Assembly (NCBI RefSeq): GCF_040954645.1
Contig: NC_092806.1
Coordinates: forward strand, 3,100,001-3,164,000
DNA length: 64,000 nucleotides
Direction: 5' to 3'
Source of the DNA: Diabrotica undecimpunctata
Lineage: Eukaryota; Arthropoda; Insecta; Coleoptera; Chrysomelidae
Position numbers and translations under genes: made by a program. The notes beneath the pieces were generated by a model. The model was given only the letters and a program-made list of their open reading frames with translations, was not told where the DNA came from and ran no database searches. Below, in pieces: positions 44,601 to 55,739 of the stretch; position 1 is the first letter of the stretch; the number at the start of each line of letters is the position of its first letter.

Positions 44601-46660
44601 ATTTTAAAACAAGTTAACATAGCATTATAGAAAATCATGTATGAATAGATACCAAACTTTCTGACATAAAGAAACCTTAAGAATCGTTTTTAAACCTTTT
44701 TAATCAGATCAATATTGAATTCGGCATGTGGTGCCCATATAATAGAGGCATACTCTAAGTGAAGTCTTACCAGTGCATTGTATAATGATATTCGAGTTTC
44801 AAATTTTTTAAAATTTTGAATTACGATTTATGAAGCCAAGAGTTCTATATGCCTTTCCAATGATGATCAGATAGTGTTCATTAAATCTCAAATTTTGCTG
44901 GAACATTACTCCAAGATCTTTGCAAGTGTTCTTTCTTCCAAGTACAGTGCTAGAAATTTTGTATTCTTTCTCCATGAATTGTGTTTTTCGAGTGATAGTA
45001 AAAACATGACATTTAGAAGTGTTTAGAAACATTTTGATATCATCGAACCATTGAACTACTCAGCTCAGATCACATTGCAGCATCTCAGACTCCTGCAGAT
45101 TTGAAATTTCTCGAAAAATTTTAAAATCATCTGCAAATAGCAGGGTTATCGAAAACTTTACAGAGTGAAGTAAATCGTTAATAAATATAGCGAAGAGAAG
45201 AGCACCCAAATTTCTACCTTGTGGTACATCTGATGTCGACATAAATTGTTTAGATAAACTGTTCCCGACTTCAACTTGATTTAACCTATCAGAAAGATAT
45301 GACCTTATAAACATACATACTTATGAATCAAAACCAAATTTGCTTAGCTTTTCAATAAGTATAGAATGATCAATCTTATCAAAAGCTTTGCTATAGTCGT
45401 TAAAAATAACATCCAGCTGAGTTTTATTATTTATGGTCTCTGCTGCAAAAACGCATAAATTTGACACAGTGGACTTCCTTGGTAAAAAAACATGTTGTTC
45501 TGGACAGAACCTATCTCCAAATTAATTCAAAATACTGTTACGAAACACATTCATTCTCGAATATTTTAGCAATTAAATTAATGACAGATGTAGGCCTATA
45601 GTTCTTAACGTTACCAGAATTACCAGATTTAAATATAGGGTGAGAGGGACAGAAAGAGTCTCTGCACAACCTTTAAAAATGTATGCTGGTATATTGTCAT
45701 TACCTGTGGCTTTTTTTTAGTTTTAGTCTTGCTTTGGAGAACATTCTCAACTGTTAATTTTGAAAAGTAAAAGCCACCCTGATTTAGTGATCTATCAATA
45801 CTATTTGATCTTTGAAATACAGAGCCAAAGTATTCTGCAAAAACATTGGCAATATATTGACAGCCACTTTTCTCCACACCCCTATAAGGGACGTCTGTTG
45901 AAATTGTATTATTTACACCACTGGATTTCATAAAGGACCGAACATTACTAGGGTCACTTTGTACACTATTCTCAATATTTTCATTGTAACACCTATTTGC
46001 TTTCCTACTAAGCTGTTCCACCTCTCCTCTCAGTGATTTATATTCAATCAAAACCAAAGCACTTGCAGATTTATTTACCTGCCTATGAAGACGATTCTTA
46101 TGTTTAATATTAGATATAAGTTCTGAAGTAAAGAAAGTAGAATACCTGTTTGTTGTTCTTAATACATTCCTTGACTGTTTTTAGGTACTGACTGATCAAT
46201 GCGTGCATACAGCTTTTCATAAAACAACTGCGTACATACATCTACATCCAAGCACCCCTCTAGCTCTGTCCAGTCCACATCTTAAATGAGGTCATATCAA
46301 AGATAAAATCACCCTGTGCATAGTCATGGAAAAATGAATTTTTAATACAATTCTCGGTTGCATCTAAAAATTAAATGTGTCTTCATTAACAAGTGTACAT
46401 TACATTTAATTAAATTGTTGTCATTCATGTTTGAAAATACTAAATCCAACCTTTGCATTTGATTATACACTAAGTTGTGTTGGGTAAAATTATGAATATC
46501 AATAAAATTGCATTTTGCACAGCCCTTATTATCATAAAAAGGCAAATTAAAATCACCTAACAACAAAAAATTTACATTAGTGCCCAAAATATCACCAAAA
46601 CTAGATAGAAACTTTACATAATCATCATCGCATATATTAGTAGGCAAATATCTAATATAT
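44600..46660 (-). mobile_element. Jockey/CR1-like LINE, 5'-truncated and broken
   Basis: Minus strand from 46660: the endonuclease end DYVKFLSSFGDILGTNVNFL then LLGDFNLPFYDNKG and LDLVFSNMNDNN. The linker at 46057-45629 reads LSRKANRCYNENIENSVQSD and VFAEYFGSVFQRSNS. Broken RT follows with NVKNYRPTSVINLIAKIFE, then FIRSYLSDRLNQVEVGNS, DVPQG and LLFADDFKIFREI (about 45140). The C-terminus has KMFLNTSKCHVFTITRK, KDLGVMFQQNLRF, AYRTLGFINRN and LEYASIIWAPHAEFN, ending near 44640. Several frames and stops. The order and motifs match the + strand remnant at 1100-5180, so both come from one family group. Confidence 0.82.
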
Positions 46661-46689
46661 AAGTAGAAAAATACATTTTTAAGTTTGAC

Positions 46690-49250
46690 TTTTAATAGTA
46701 AGCACTCAATTTGACAACTTTATTTGAAGTTTTATGACGAATCGTTGATTGATAAAGTCAATAAGTGGAGTGGAGCGTTCCCGTGTTTATACATCCGTTG
46801 ATGTTTGTAAATACGATCGGACCTCGCGCCTATCGAGCCTTTACTATGCACTGGTTTAAAAAATCAAACACGGTTATTTAAAATCAATGTTTCTTGACCT
46901 TTACGCATTAAAACAATGTGGGTTTTGATTGAAAATTGTGTAATAAAAACTTAAGTACCTAGATTTAAAACTAGATCCAGATAAAGTGGCAAAACTGAGG
47001 AGAGGATCGTTGGACAAATTTTTAAAGGGACATGGAAAATAAATTACAACAATCGTCATTTTTACATTTTTACAAATTTCACCTACTCAAACTCCAAACA
47101 GTATTTGTGTCCAAAACTGTTCTGTAAAAAAAAAAGCGGAAATCTTTTTTTTCAATTTCACTGGTACATTTTTCACAAGAACCAAACTTTTGCTGTAAAC
47201 TAAATTCAAAACTGTCTTCTTTGATGTATTTCCCGTGACGTTCCATCATTTGTAATGATAAACATTAAATTCTGCGTTTTTTATTCATATTTCTAATTCC
47301 TCATGTGTATTGCCACAACTCAAAATTGAAATTTCATATTCATGGTTTAAACATTGATCTCTTAAAATAGACATTTTGCTACGACTAGTCAATGAAAGTA
47401 ATCAGTTTTATTGATCTTACCATTATCATCATCACTGGCTCGACAACCCTTTTTGAGTCTTGACCTGTTCCAGGATTCTTCTCAATTCTGATCTGTTTCG
47501 TGCTATTTTTCTCCAGTTTTTTATTTTTAAGGTTGTTATATCATTTTCTATTTGTTCCAAGTATCTCAGTTTTGGTCTTCCTCTTGTTCTTTTTCCTACT
47601 GGCATCTGTTTGAATATTTTGTTTGGTATTTCGCCTTCTTCCATGCTTTCTACATGTCCTATCCAATGCAGCCGTCCTATTTTAATGAATGTTATAATAT
47701 CCGGATCCTGGTATATTTTGTATAGTTTAGAGTTGTATCTTCTTTGCCATATTCCGTTTTCTTTTATGCCCTTATATATGTGTCGCAAGATTGTTCTTTC
47801 AAAGGTGGCTAACAACGTTTCCTCTCTTTTAGTGAGTGTCCAGGTTTCTGAGCCATATGTGAGTACCGGTCTTATTAGGGTTTTATATATTTGGCATTTG
47901 CGACGTTATCTGATCTTAGTTGCCTAATTAAATCATGGTAACATTTATTTGCAATAAATATTCGCCTCTTCACCTGCTCCGTAACGTTATTATCAGACGT
48001 GACTAGGGATCCCAAGTATATAAAGTTTTTTACCCCCTCTATGTTGTATTCTCCTATTGTTATATTTTGTGGCTGCCTTATTTCTGAGTTTTTACTTACC
48101 TGCATATATTTTGTTTTGGTCTGATTGATTTTAAGACCACTATTTTGTGCAGCTCGTTCTATTTGGTTGTATGCCTCTATCATTTCTCTTCTTGATCTTG
48201 CGATTATGTCAACATTATCTGAAAATGCTAGTATTTGAACGCTTTTATTAATGATTGTTCCTCATGTATTGACTGTTGTGTCCCTCAGTATTTTCTCGAG
48301 TACGATGTTGAACAAGATGCATGATAGAGCGTCTCCCTGGCGTAGTCCCTTTTTCACATCTGTTGTTTCCGTTAATTCGTTTTGTATCCGGATTCCACTT
48401 TCTACTTTTAGAGATTCGTTTATTAGTTCTATTAGTTGTGTTGGTATATTCAATTCTTTCATTGCTTTTATTAAGAATTCTCGGTTTATATTGTCATATG
48501 CGCTTTTAAAGTCTATGAAGAGATGATGTGTGTCGATGTTATATTCACTTGTTTTTTCGAGGATCTGTCGCAGAACAAATATCTGGTCTATTGTTGACTT
48601 CTGTCTACAGAAGCCACTTTGGTATTTGCCAACTATTTTTTCAGTGTGTGGTCTAAGTCTTTCATAAATGACGTTGAACATTATTTTGTATGCTGCATCC
48701 AGCAGCGTGATTCCACGGTAGTTTCCACATTCTAACTGATTTCCTTTTTTATGTAATGGTACAATAATACCGCTATTCCACTCCGTTGGTAGCTGTCTAT
48801 TCGATCTATTCGACCATATCTTTGTTATCAATTCATGTATTGTTTTTTGTAGTGCGTCTCCTCCTTCCTTCAGTAACTCCGATGCTATTTGATCCAATCC
48901 CGGTGCTTTATTGTTTTTTAATTTGTCTACTGCTGCTCTAATCTCGGCTAGTCAATGAAAGTAATAAGTTTTATTGATCTTACAAGTGTACAACTGACGT
49001 TTAAAATCGACGGTCGCTCCAAGCGTTGTTTCTAAGAGAACAGTTTAATTTACACAAAAAGCGCTAATAAACATTTTTATTTAAAATTATCTCAGCTACA
49101 TTTTTTATTTGAAACATTTTTTGATTTGATCTTGTTCGTATGATTTTTATGGGTCAACTCTCTGACGGCTGGACCATCAATTTCTCATTAATAAGTAACC
49201 TTTTACAGAGTCTGTCTTTAATTATCGTGACGTCCAGATATCACAACCGC
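46690..49250 (+). repeat. Unclassified dispersed repeat, copy 1 (split by an RTE LINE)
   Basis: Segments at about 47280-47420 and 48984-49230 resemble 54890-55570 in the same orientation. Shared stretches include a gaaatttcat block (47329 and 54929), the caagcgtt...agaac...ttacacaaa block (49019 and 55277), agctacatttttt-atttgaaacatttttt (49092 and 55331), and cagatatcacaac (49233 and 55560). No protein signature is clear in either copy. The 5' limit is uncertain. It ends about 150 bp before ALP exon 3. Confidence 0.55.
47421..48947 (-). mobile_element. RTE LINE with unusually long (36-bp) TSD
   Basis: Flanked by direct repeats of 36 bp with one mismatch (47385-47420 and 48948-48983), starting ctagtcaatgaaagtaat. 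The minus-strand tail is gatgatgataatg. Coding from 48947: ELLKEGGDALQKTIHELITK, WNSGIIVPLHKKGNQLECGN, YQSGFCRQKSTIDQIFVLRQ and HLFIDFKSAYDNINRE, then VKKGLRQGDALSCILFNIVL. The active-site box reads LAFSDNVDI (about 48230) in place of FADDVD, so one catalytic Asp is lost. The C-terminus at 47815-47432 reads LHWIGHVESMEEGEIPNKIF, KRTRGRPKLRYLEQIENDI. Two frame breaks (about 48262 and 47870). Confidence 0.93.
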
Positions 49251-49382
49251 TTACCATGCTCATTTAGTACAACGGCGTTTATTGTCCATTTTTTATTGTA
49301 AAAAAATAAGTCGATAAATAATTTCGATAGTAGACAGTTTTGTCACCGAAATTTTGACTAATTAGCGTTGTTTTTTTTTCAG

Positions 49383-49561
49383 GAAAGTCGACAGGGATAG
49401 TCACAAACACAAGAATAACACACGCCACGCCTGCTGCGCTTTACGGTCATTCCCCATCAAGATACTGGGAAGACGACTCAAAAGTACCACCAGCGGCTAG
49501 AAAGTCATGTAAAGATCTAGCTAGACAACTCATAGAGAATGATCCAGGAAGAAATATTAAC
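49383..49561 (+). CDS. ALP: Alkaline phosphatase, third exon in the window
   Basis: Acceptor tttttttttcag (49371-49382). With the split Gly codon of the previous exon the frame reads GKSTGIVTNTRITHATPAAL, then YGHSPSRYWEDDSKVPPAAR and KSCKDLARQLIENDPGRNIN. The family landmarks S-TGIVT-TRITHATPA (metal-site His/Thr region) and the RYWEDD block are intact. The donor gtaaga at 49562 leaves phase 0. The following exon should carry the GGGR motif, but I did not find it before 64000. So the third intron exceeds 14.4 kb, or the gene is broken beyond this point. The clean splice sites and conserved motifs suggest an expressed gene. Confidence 0.94.
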
Positions 49562-49714
49562 GTAAGATTTACTAAAAAATTTTATTACTTAAATATTAGT
49601 ATTTATAAGTTATCTCGATTCAGTACTTTGTAATTCCACTTTTTATATTTTTGTTATAGTTAAAACTATCAATGTAGAGTTACTTGTTTATTTTATTATT
49701 TTTTTCGTCACACA

Positions 49715-50039
49715 CAGATGTATTTCGAATTATCCATACTAAAGTAGTTAGTAATACTTGACATGCCTTCTGGAAAATTACGAAGGAATTCTGTCAAAAC
49801 TTCTTGTTCGGGAGCGTTTTTTCTTAACCTTGGATTAACTTATTTTAAGATTCTACCCGTACAGTGGTATCTATAAATCCTTGTATATATATCATGTACT
49901 TCACTATCGTGATGGAAAAACGTTTGAAACTCATAGGCAATACTCAGATTAATTTCAAACAATTTTCCACGTACAGCAAAGTGTAAATCGTTATAGAGTT
50001 CACAGAAATTTATAATGGCAAAAACAAAACCACCAAAAA
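49715..50039 (-). other. Protein-like reading frame of unknown family
   Basis: The minus strand reads about 105 codons with a single stop: LFGGFVFAIINFCELYNDLH, GKLFEINLSIAYEFQTFFHH, IYRYHCTGRILK, stop, then VNPRLRKNAPEQEVLTEFLR and NFPEGMSSITNYFSMDN, ending at a stop near 49718. In DNA this AT-rich so long a stretch is unlikely by chance, and the composition is protein-like. I do not recognise the family. It is probably a transposon fragment. Confidence 0.35.
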
Positions 50040-50581
50040 GTTATAATTAAAAGTTAAATTACAATAAATAATGTAGACCCACGCAATCCCGCACTGTGCT
50101 GACATAATCGATATTGGGAGCTTATGCAAAATAGCCGGATAAATATTTGTACAGAAAGTCAGGTTGTACGAGATTTTAAAAATATAAAGATAACTTTTCT
50201 AAAGGCAGGAAAATGACATAAGAAAATCAATTATGATGAGTTTATGTAAACTTATATAATTAAAAAGAGATTTGATAAATTTATTATAATAATAAATGAA
50301 AGCTAAAAATTTTTTTATCTTAAAACTGAAAAAATAAATACATCTATAAATTTATTATAGTTTTATTAAAATTCTGTATTTTTTTAAGTTATGCTTTTGG
50401 ATTTTATCAATGCAGATTTTTTTATCTTTTTCCATAGTTGCGTCAGCGTTACTCATTATATTATGTCTTTATAAGTTTTCATCTGTAGCCATACGAATAT
50501 CTATCATTTCCACCCACAAGTCCTGCCTAATCTTATCTCACCACGTCTTTCTTGAAGTTTTTCTCCTTTTAGGAACGTGCA

Positions 50582-50971
50582 TGTACTTACAACGTGGTCT
50601 GTACTTTTGTATGTATGTGAAACTTGGACTTTAAACGCCGATATCATGAATAAAATCGAGGCGTTTGAGATGTGGTTGTATCGAAGGATACTAAAAATTC
50701 CATGGACTAGCAGAACCAGAAACGAAGAAGTTCTTCGAAGAATGGGACATCAACGAACTCTATTAAATATTATTAAGAGGCGTAAACTAGAATATCTTGG
50801 ACATATAATCAGAGGACCTAGATATGAGTTCCTTCGGCTAATTCTCAACGGTAAAATCGAAGGAAAGAAATGGATAGGACGGAAGAAACTCTCTTGGTTG
50901 AGGAATTTGCGGCAGTGGACAGGTTTGACAGCGGACCAATTGCTACACGTAGATCTGGCACTCTAAGAAGA
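50582..50971 (+). mobile_element. Short RTE LINE 3' fragment with 11-bp TSD
   Basis: Flanked by aggaacgtgca (50571-50581 and 50972-50982), with a gaagaag tail. It encodes the RTE C-terminus: LLYVCETWTLNADIMNKIEA, FEMWLYRRILKIPWTSRTRN, LEYLGHIIRGPRYEFLRLIL and KKLSWLRNLRQWTGLTADQL, ending at 50966. A 390-bp heavily 5'-truncated copy whose reading frame is still open. Confidence 0.88.
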
Positions 50972-51039
50972 AGGAACGTGCAATTTGTATTGGCACCACG
51001 TCTGATGTTCCCTCTTATACCCTGTCCGAAGAGGACCAG

Positions 51040-51220
51040 TGCGAAGACGAGCCATAGGAAGACCAAAACTAAGGTATCAAGATAACATAGAGGATGATCT
51101 AAAATCCATCGTAGTTAAAGCATGGAGGAGAGTTGCCAGAGACAGGGGCGAATGGAAGATTGTTCGAAAGAAGGCTTTGTCTCATAACGAGGTGTAATGA
51201 CACTGATGATGATATCCATT
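51040..51220 (+). pseudogene. RTE LINE 3' end (ATG-tailed family)
   Basis: Reads RRAIGRPKLRYQDNIEDDLK then SIVVKAWRRVARDRGEWKIV, RKKALSHNEV and a stop, followed by tgatgatgat. This is the last ~55 residues of an RTE-type protein. The neighbouring 50400-50570 may hold a minus-strand RTE-like relic (WWDKIRQDLWVEMIDIRMA), which is weak. Confidence 0.65.
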
Positions 51221-51419
51221 CTTTATTTGATTATTTTTGACACTTCACTTATCTATTTACTCACATAAACCAGGGATAAAATATTTTCGAGAATTCAAGA
51301 CGATGTAACATTCGTTGAAAATTACAACCATACCTGGTAAACCGTCAGCCAAGAAGAAGAATGTTGTATGTTGGTGGTATCAATCACAAAAATTTCTTGA
51401 GATCCTTGTTAAAATCAAG

Positions 51420-52567
51420 TCAATTAGCTTTAACTCCATCTTCTTCTTCGCGTGCCATATCAGAATTATCCGAAGTTGGCGATCACCATTGTGAAGGCTT
51501 CTCGATCTTCTGCAATATGGCTCCATTCACGAATGTTCCTCAACCAAGAAACCCGTTTCCTTCCTACACCTCTACGGCCCTCTATTTTGCCTTTAATGGT
51601 CAGTTGTAATATTTGATATCGACCTTCCCTTAATATATGTCCCAGATAAGACATTTTTCGATGTTTATCAGTGTTTAGCAGTTCTCTATCTTTGTTGACG
51701 CTCCTTACTACTTCTTTATTAGTTTTTCTTGCTGTCCAAGGTATCTTTAGCATTTGTCTATGAACCCACATTTCCAATGCTTCAATTTTGTTCATGATCG
51801 ATACTTTTAGTGTCCACAGTTCTGCACTATACAAAAGTACGGACCAAACATAACACTTAACCATTCTTTGTTTTAGTTCTAAACTGAGGTGATTATTGCA
51901 AAGAAATTACTTCATTTTCATAAAAGTAGTTTTTGTCATTGCTATTCTATGTTTTATTTCTATGTCTGGATCTAGTTGGTCCGTTATCAGGGTTTCCAAA
52001 TACGACGTCATTTTGTAATCTTTCTCAACTTGGACTCCGTTTGATTAAAACTTTGCATCGGGATGCGGGTCACGACTAAACACTAAAAATTTGGTTTTGT
52101 TTGAGTTTATTTTTATGCCCATTTCCTCTCCTAACTCATGAACATCATTAAGCAGAATTTGGAGACCTTTATTATTATCTGACAAAATTACTATATCGTC
52201 TGCATATCTAATCACATTAAGTAGTTCTCCGTTGATTTTTATTCATATGGTTGTCTCTCAAGTGCCTTTTTAAAATAACTGATCCAAGTAAACATTGAAC
52301 AATGTTGACGACAAAATGCAGACTTGTCTGACTCTTCGTTGTATGGAAATTTCATCGGTGTAGCTATCTACGATAGCAGTTTTATTCTAGTACAAATTTT
52401 TAATGACTCGAATATCCTTGTCATGTATTCCGATATTTTTCAGTATTTCCATTAATTTTACATGCCATTTGATCATGGCATTTTTGTAATAGGTGGTTAA
52501 GCTCAAAAAGTAACTCCCTGGTTCCCATAGCATTTCTAAAACCATATTGGGTACAACTCCCTAGTCA
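51420..52567 (-). mobile_element. RTE LINE, 5'-truncated, GAA-tailed
   Basis: Minus strand from 52567: VVPNMVLEMLWEPG and QYGFRNAMGTRELLFELNHL in alternating frames, then IQRRVRQVCILSSTLFNVYL, RYADDIVILSDNNKG (about 52205) and GIKINSNKTKFLVFSRD. The open C-terminus at 51864-51466 reads YVWSVLLYSAELWTLKVSIM, MLKIPWTARKTNKEVV, GRKRVSWLRNIREWSH, MVIANFG. The tail on the minus strand is gaagaagaag near 51440. No unambiguous TSD. Related to the fragments at 15066, 21093, 37775 and 50582. Confidence 0.85.
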
Positions 52568-52599
52568 ATTCAATTCGATAATTACCTGTATAGCTGATT

Positions 52600-52815
52600 A
52601 TGAGATAGCGTACTTGTTTGTTGCTTACTAAACAAAAATCTAAGCTATACTTTTGTCTTTATGCCGGTGATTTAAAGGTGTGCCGGTCTTTGTCATTAAA
52701 GACGTGAGACAGATGCTTCCTCTCTGTGCAGTTTAACAGTGTCTCACCATTTTTTTATTAGTTCTGTATTACCAATCTTGTTAATGGCTATTAAAATCAC
52801 CTAAATAAATGATTT
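52600..52815 (-). pseudogene. LINE endonuclease remnant
   Basis: Minus strand from 52815: IIYLGDFNSH, then after a frame change GETLLNCTERKHLSHVFNDK, DRHTFKSPA, stop, RQKYSLDFCLVSN. This matches the endonuclease of the LINE at 8682 position by position (GDFNSHHELW, GKALLNWSEE, LVFDAKDQGTFRSADWKREYNPDLCFVSTN). It is therefore a degraded relative of that family. Confidence 0.65.
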
Positions 52816-54880
52816 AATGGGGCCTCATATTGTAACCGTTTTGAGCGGTAAATTCGAGCGTTCATTAGCTCCCCGTCATTCATATCCCTTTCTCTTTTTG
52901 AACGTCCAACAGACAAAACGAAGTTTCTTGAGTTTGAATGGTCTCTTGTCGAGGTAAGCCGAAAAATTCCTTTTTTCTTATATATTTTCAAAGAAATATT
53001 TATTTTAATACTTAGTTGGTGAAAATTATGTCCTTTCTTTAAGCCACACAAGCATTGGTATAATTCAGGTTGTACCAATTTCATATTTTTTTTTATTGAA
53101 CAATAAAGATTATCTATGAACTAAATAACAGCGAAGTAATTTATTATTGTTCTATTAATTCCAATAAATATATAAATATTTACATAATATATAAATAAAT
53201 ATATGTGAATGAATTTCAAAATTTGGAATAAAGTGTAATTTTATTTTCACATAAGTGTTTCTAATTCATGATCTAATGAGGATATATAACATGTTTGTTT
53301 CGTTCAAATACTCCTCCTTTGTAATTTGATACTCAAACACAGACTGTTTATGTCTTTTTTGGGTTGACGTAACCTTTTAACGTAGAATCTTTTAACATTT
53401 TATTTCTTTGTCTGAGCTCGTTTCCTTACAAAGGTAAACTATTCAAGAATAGTGCCCAATTCATTTTAATTTTTACGTCAGTAAAGTTACGATTAGTTTT
53501 ACGTCAGTTATATGAACGTAAACAAGGTAATAGGTTTCTTTCAGAAAATCGTAACCTGGGATTTTGCCACTGCTTGCTGCGAGTTATTGTTCATTTTCAA
53601 AATGGGTTTCTGGACGAATATCAGGTCGATTTCTTAAGAAAGCAGTATTTTTGACAATAGTCCGCTTTCCAATCAGCTAATACCTTTTATATTTATCTGA
53701 TATATATCCGGACAATGGGTTTGAGAATTTTCGTCGTCTGGCCCTCAGAAAAACCGGAACGCGGTTCTTGGTTGAGCGTTTTCCATATTTAGATATGTTT
53801 TTGAATTGTGCTTATCACTATTAATAAACCATGACATTTTAAATCTGCTGTACATGAGCAGTAATGGTAAAAGTCATAATTTCGTTATTATTCTGCTTAC
53901 TATAAACATGAGAGGTCACTTATTGGCCTTCTCTTTTAATTTAAAGAGCTTCCCTAATCCTTCTTAAAGTGTACTACTCTTGCAGATTTGGACTGATGCT
54001 GCGTTGTAAGTACATAACGAAACTTTTCGGCTAATATATGGAAGAGTAACATCTAGCTTTGTTTCTTTTCTCCACTTATATGACTAAGAGCTTCAAGAGT
54101 TACAGTGTGAAAGGTTTCCAACCCTTTTTATTGTTTTATCACTTGAGATAATTTATTTTTTACCTTACCACTTACCTTACGTACTTTTATACCAATTTAA
54201 TATTCTTTATAATAACTAATTTCATAGAGTAAAGGACAAAATTACATGTACATGAACTGAATAAACTGAAACTGCTACAGCGCTGTGTTTAGTGATTTCC
54301 TGTCTTTAACAGACCTTACATGAACCTAATATACTTTCACGACTTGTCAAATATAAACTATGCCACCAGTAACCAAATACAACTCCATCGAAAGACGTTA
54401 ACCTAGTTTAATAATTTAAGATGACTAACATCGGGAATGGAGCTACCCAATATTTGCCAAGCCGCTATTCAGAGTTCAAACCTATGAAATTGGTTTGCGT
54501 CGGCTAAACGCTGTTTCGTCGTTGACATGTGCACGGTTTGATGATAGCAAGTAAATCGTTAATTGGGAGATTATTCGAGTTATTGTGTGCATGCTCTCGT
54601 TTGTTATATTGCAATACAAAGCATTGTATTATTTCTGCATGGAATTCGAAACTAAGTGATTGTCAACAGTGTATACACAGATACAGTATGAATCATAAAG
54701 TGTGAGTTTTATTTTAGTTACAAATTCTATAAATCAGTCGTCAACAACAGTTTAAAAAACCAGACAATATATGATATTCTACTTCTACTACGTTAATCTA
54801 TTACCTATTGCCAATTTTTTTTTTTTTCAACATAAACCCTTATTCTATTGGAATATTGTACTGAAAGTGTAATTCAGCAA
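52816..54880. other. Intron sequence, no recognised gene
   Basis: AT-rich. A 95-codon minus-strand frame at 52797-53084 overlaps the endonuclease remnant and has no family resemblance of its own. Nothing else recognised. Confidence 0.45.
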
Positions 54881-55600
54881 TTTTTAGCTATGTTTTAAAT
54901 GCCTCACATCGTGCCAACAATCAAAACCGAAATTTCATGCCATAAATTTTGAAAATTAGGTTGTAGGTAATAATAAAAATTCCATATTGACCGGTTCAAG
55001 GAAATGATAAATTATGATAATCTCATGAGAATCATAAAAAAAGCAAAAATCGCGCATTGTTAATTTATTTATCACTATTATAAAATCTGACTTAAATTTC
55101 GACAAAACGCAAAAACTGTAACAACAAGCTGCACTGTTCGCCTTTAAAACCTTTTTTGATTTTTGTCCATAGGAGACTATGATCAAAAGATATCGAATTT
55201 TTACCAAAGAGTTGGTACAAATTTTATTTAAAATTGACTTCGCTCGCGTAACTGATATTCATCGCTGGTCCCTTCAAGCGTTTTTTTTTTCTAAAAGAAC
55301 GGTTCATTTACACAAACTCATTTTTGTTTAAAATAATCGTAGCTACATTTTTATTTGAAACATTTTTTATTTACGAAGTACAGATGTAGGGTGCTAAAAC
55401 GATTTGTTCTGGGTTTTCCTCTATAGGGAGTGGTGATTTCAGGGAAAAGCCGAGGGTTGCATATTTTTTGGTGTCCTAAAATTAACATTCTCATCTAAAT
55501 TCTTACCGAGTCTTTTCCAACGTCGTTTTTTGGATTTAATTTAATCTAATAATTACCGACAGATATCACAACAAAAATTTGCCAAACTAAAATGGAGCTC
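54880..55600 (+). repeat. Unclassified dispersed repeat, copy 2
   Basis: Resembles the copy around 47280-49230 in the same orientation (shared blocks at 54929, 55277, 55331 and 55560). It is uninterrupted here, so the copy 1 target sequence can be compared across the RTE insertion site. The 84-codon minus-strand frame at 54956-55207 is not recognised. Confidence 0.55.
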
Positions 55601-55739
55601 CGCAGTTTACACTGCTAGATAAAAAAAACCAATGTTGGAATGCCACAATACAACATTGGAGACTTTACAAAGGTAGACCACAGATGAGATGGGTGGATTA
55701 TATCATAAGATCTTATTTGAGCATGCCAACCATTTATTA

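Noticed and set aside
46980..47045. Short + strand reading DPDKVAKLRRGSLDKFLKGHG
   Set aside because: About 22 codons only. It looks protein-like but is too short to assign, and may be a transposon scrap.
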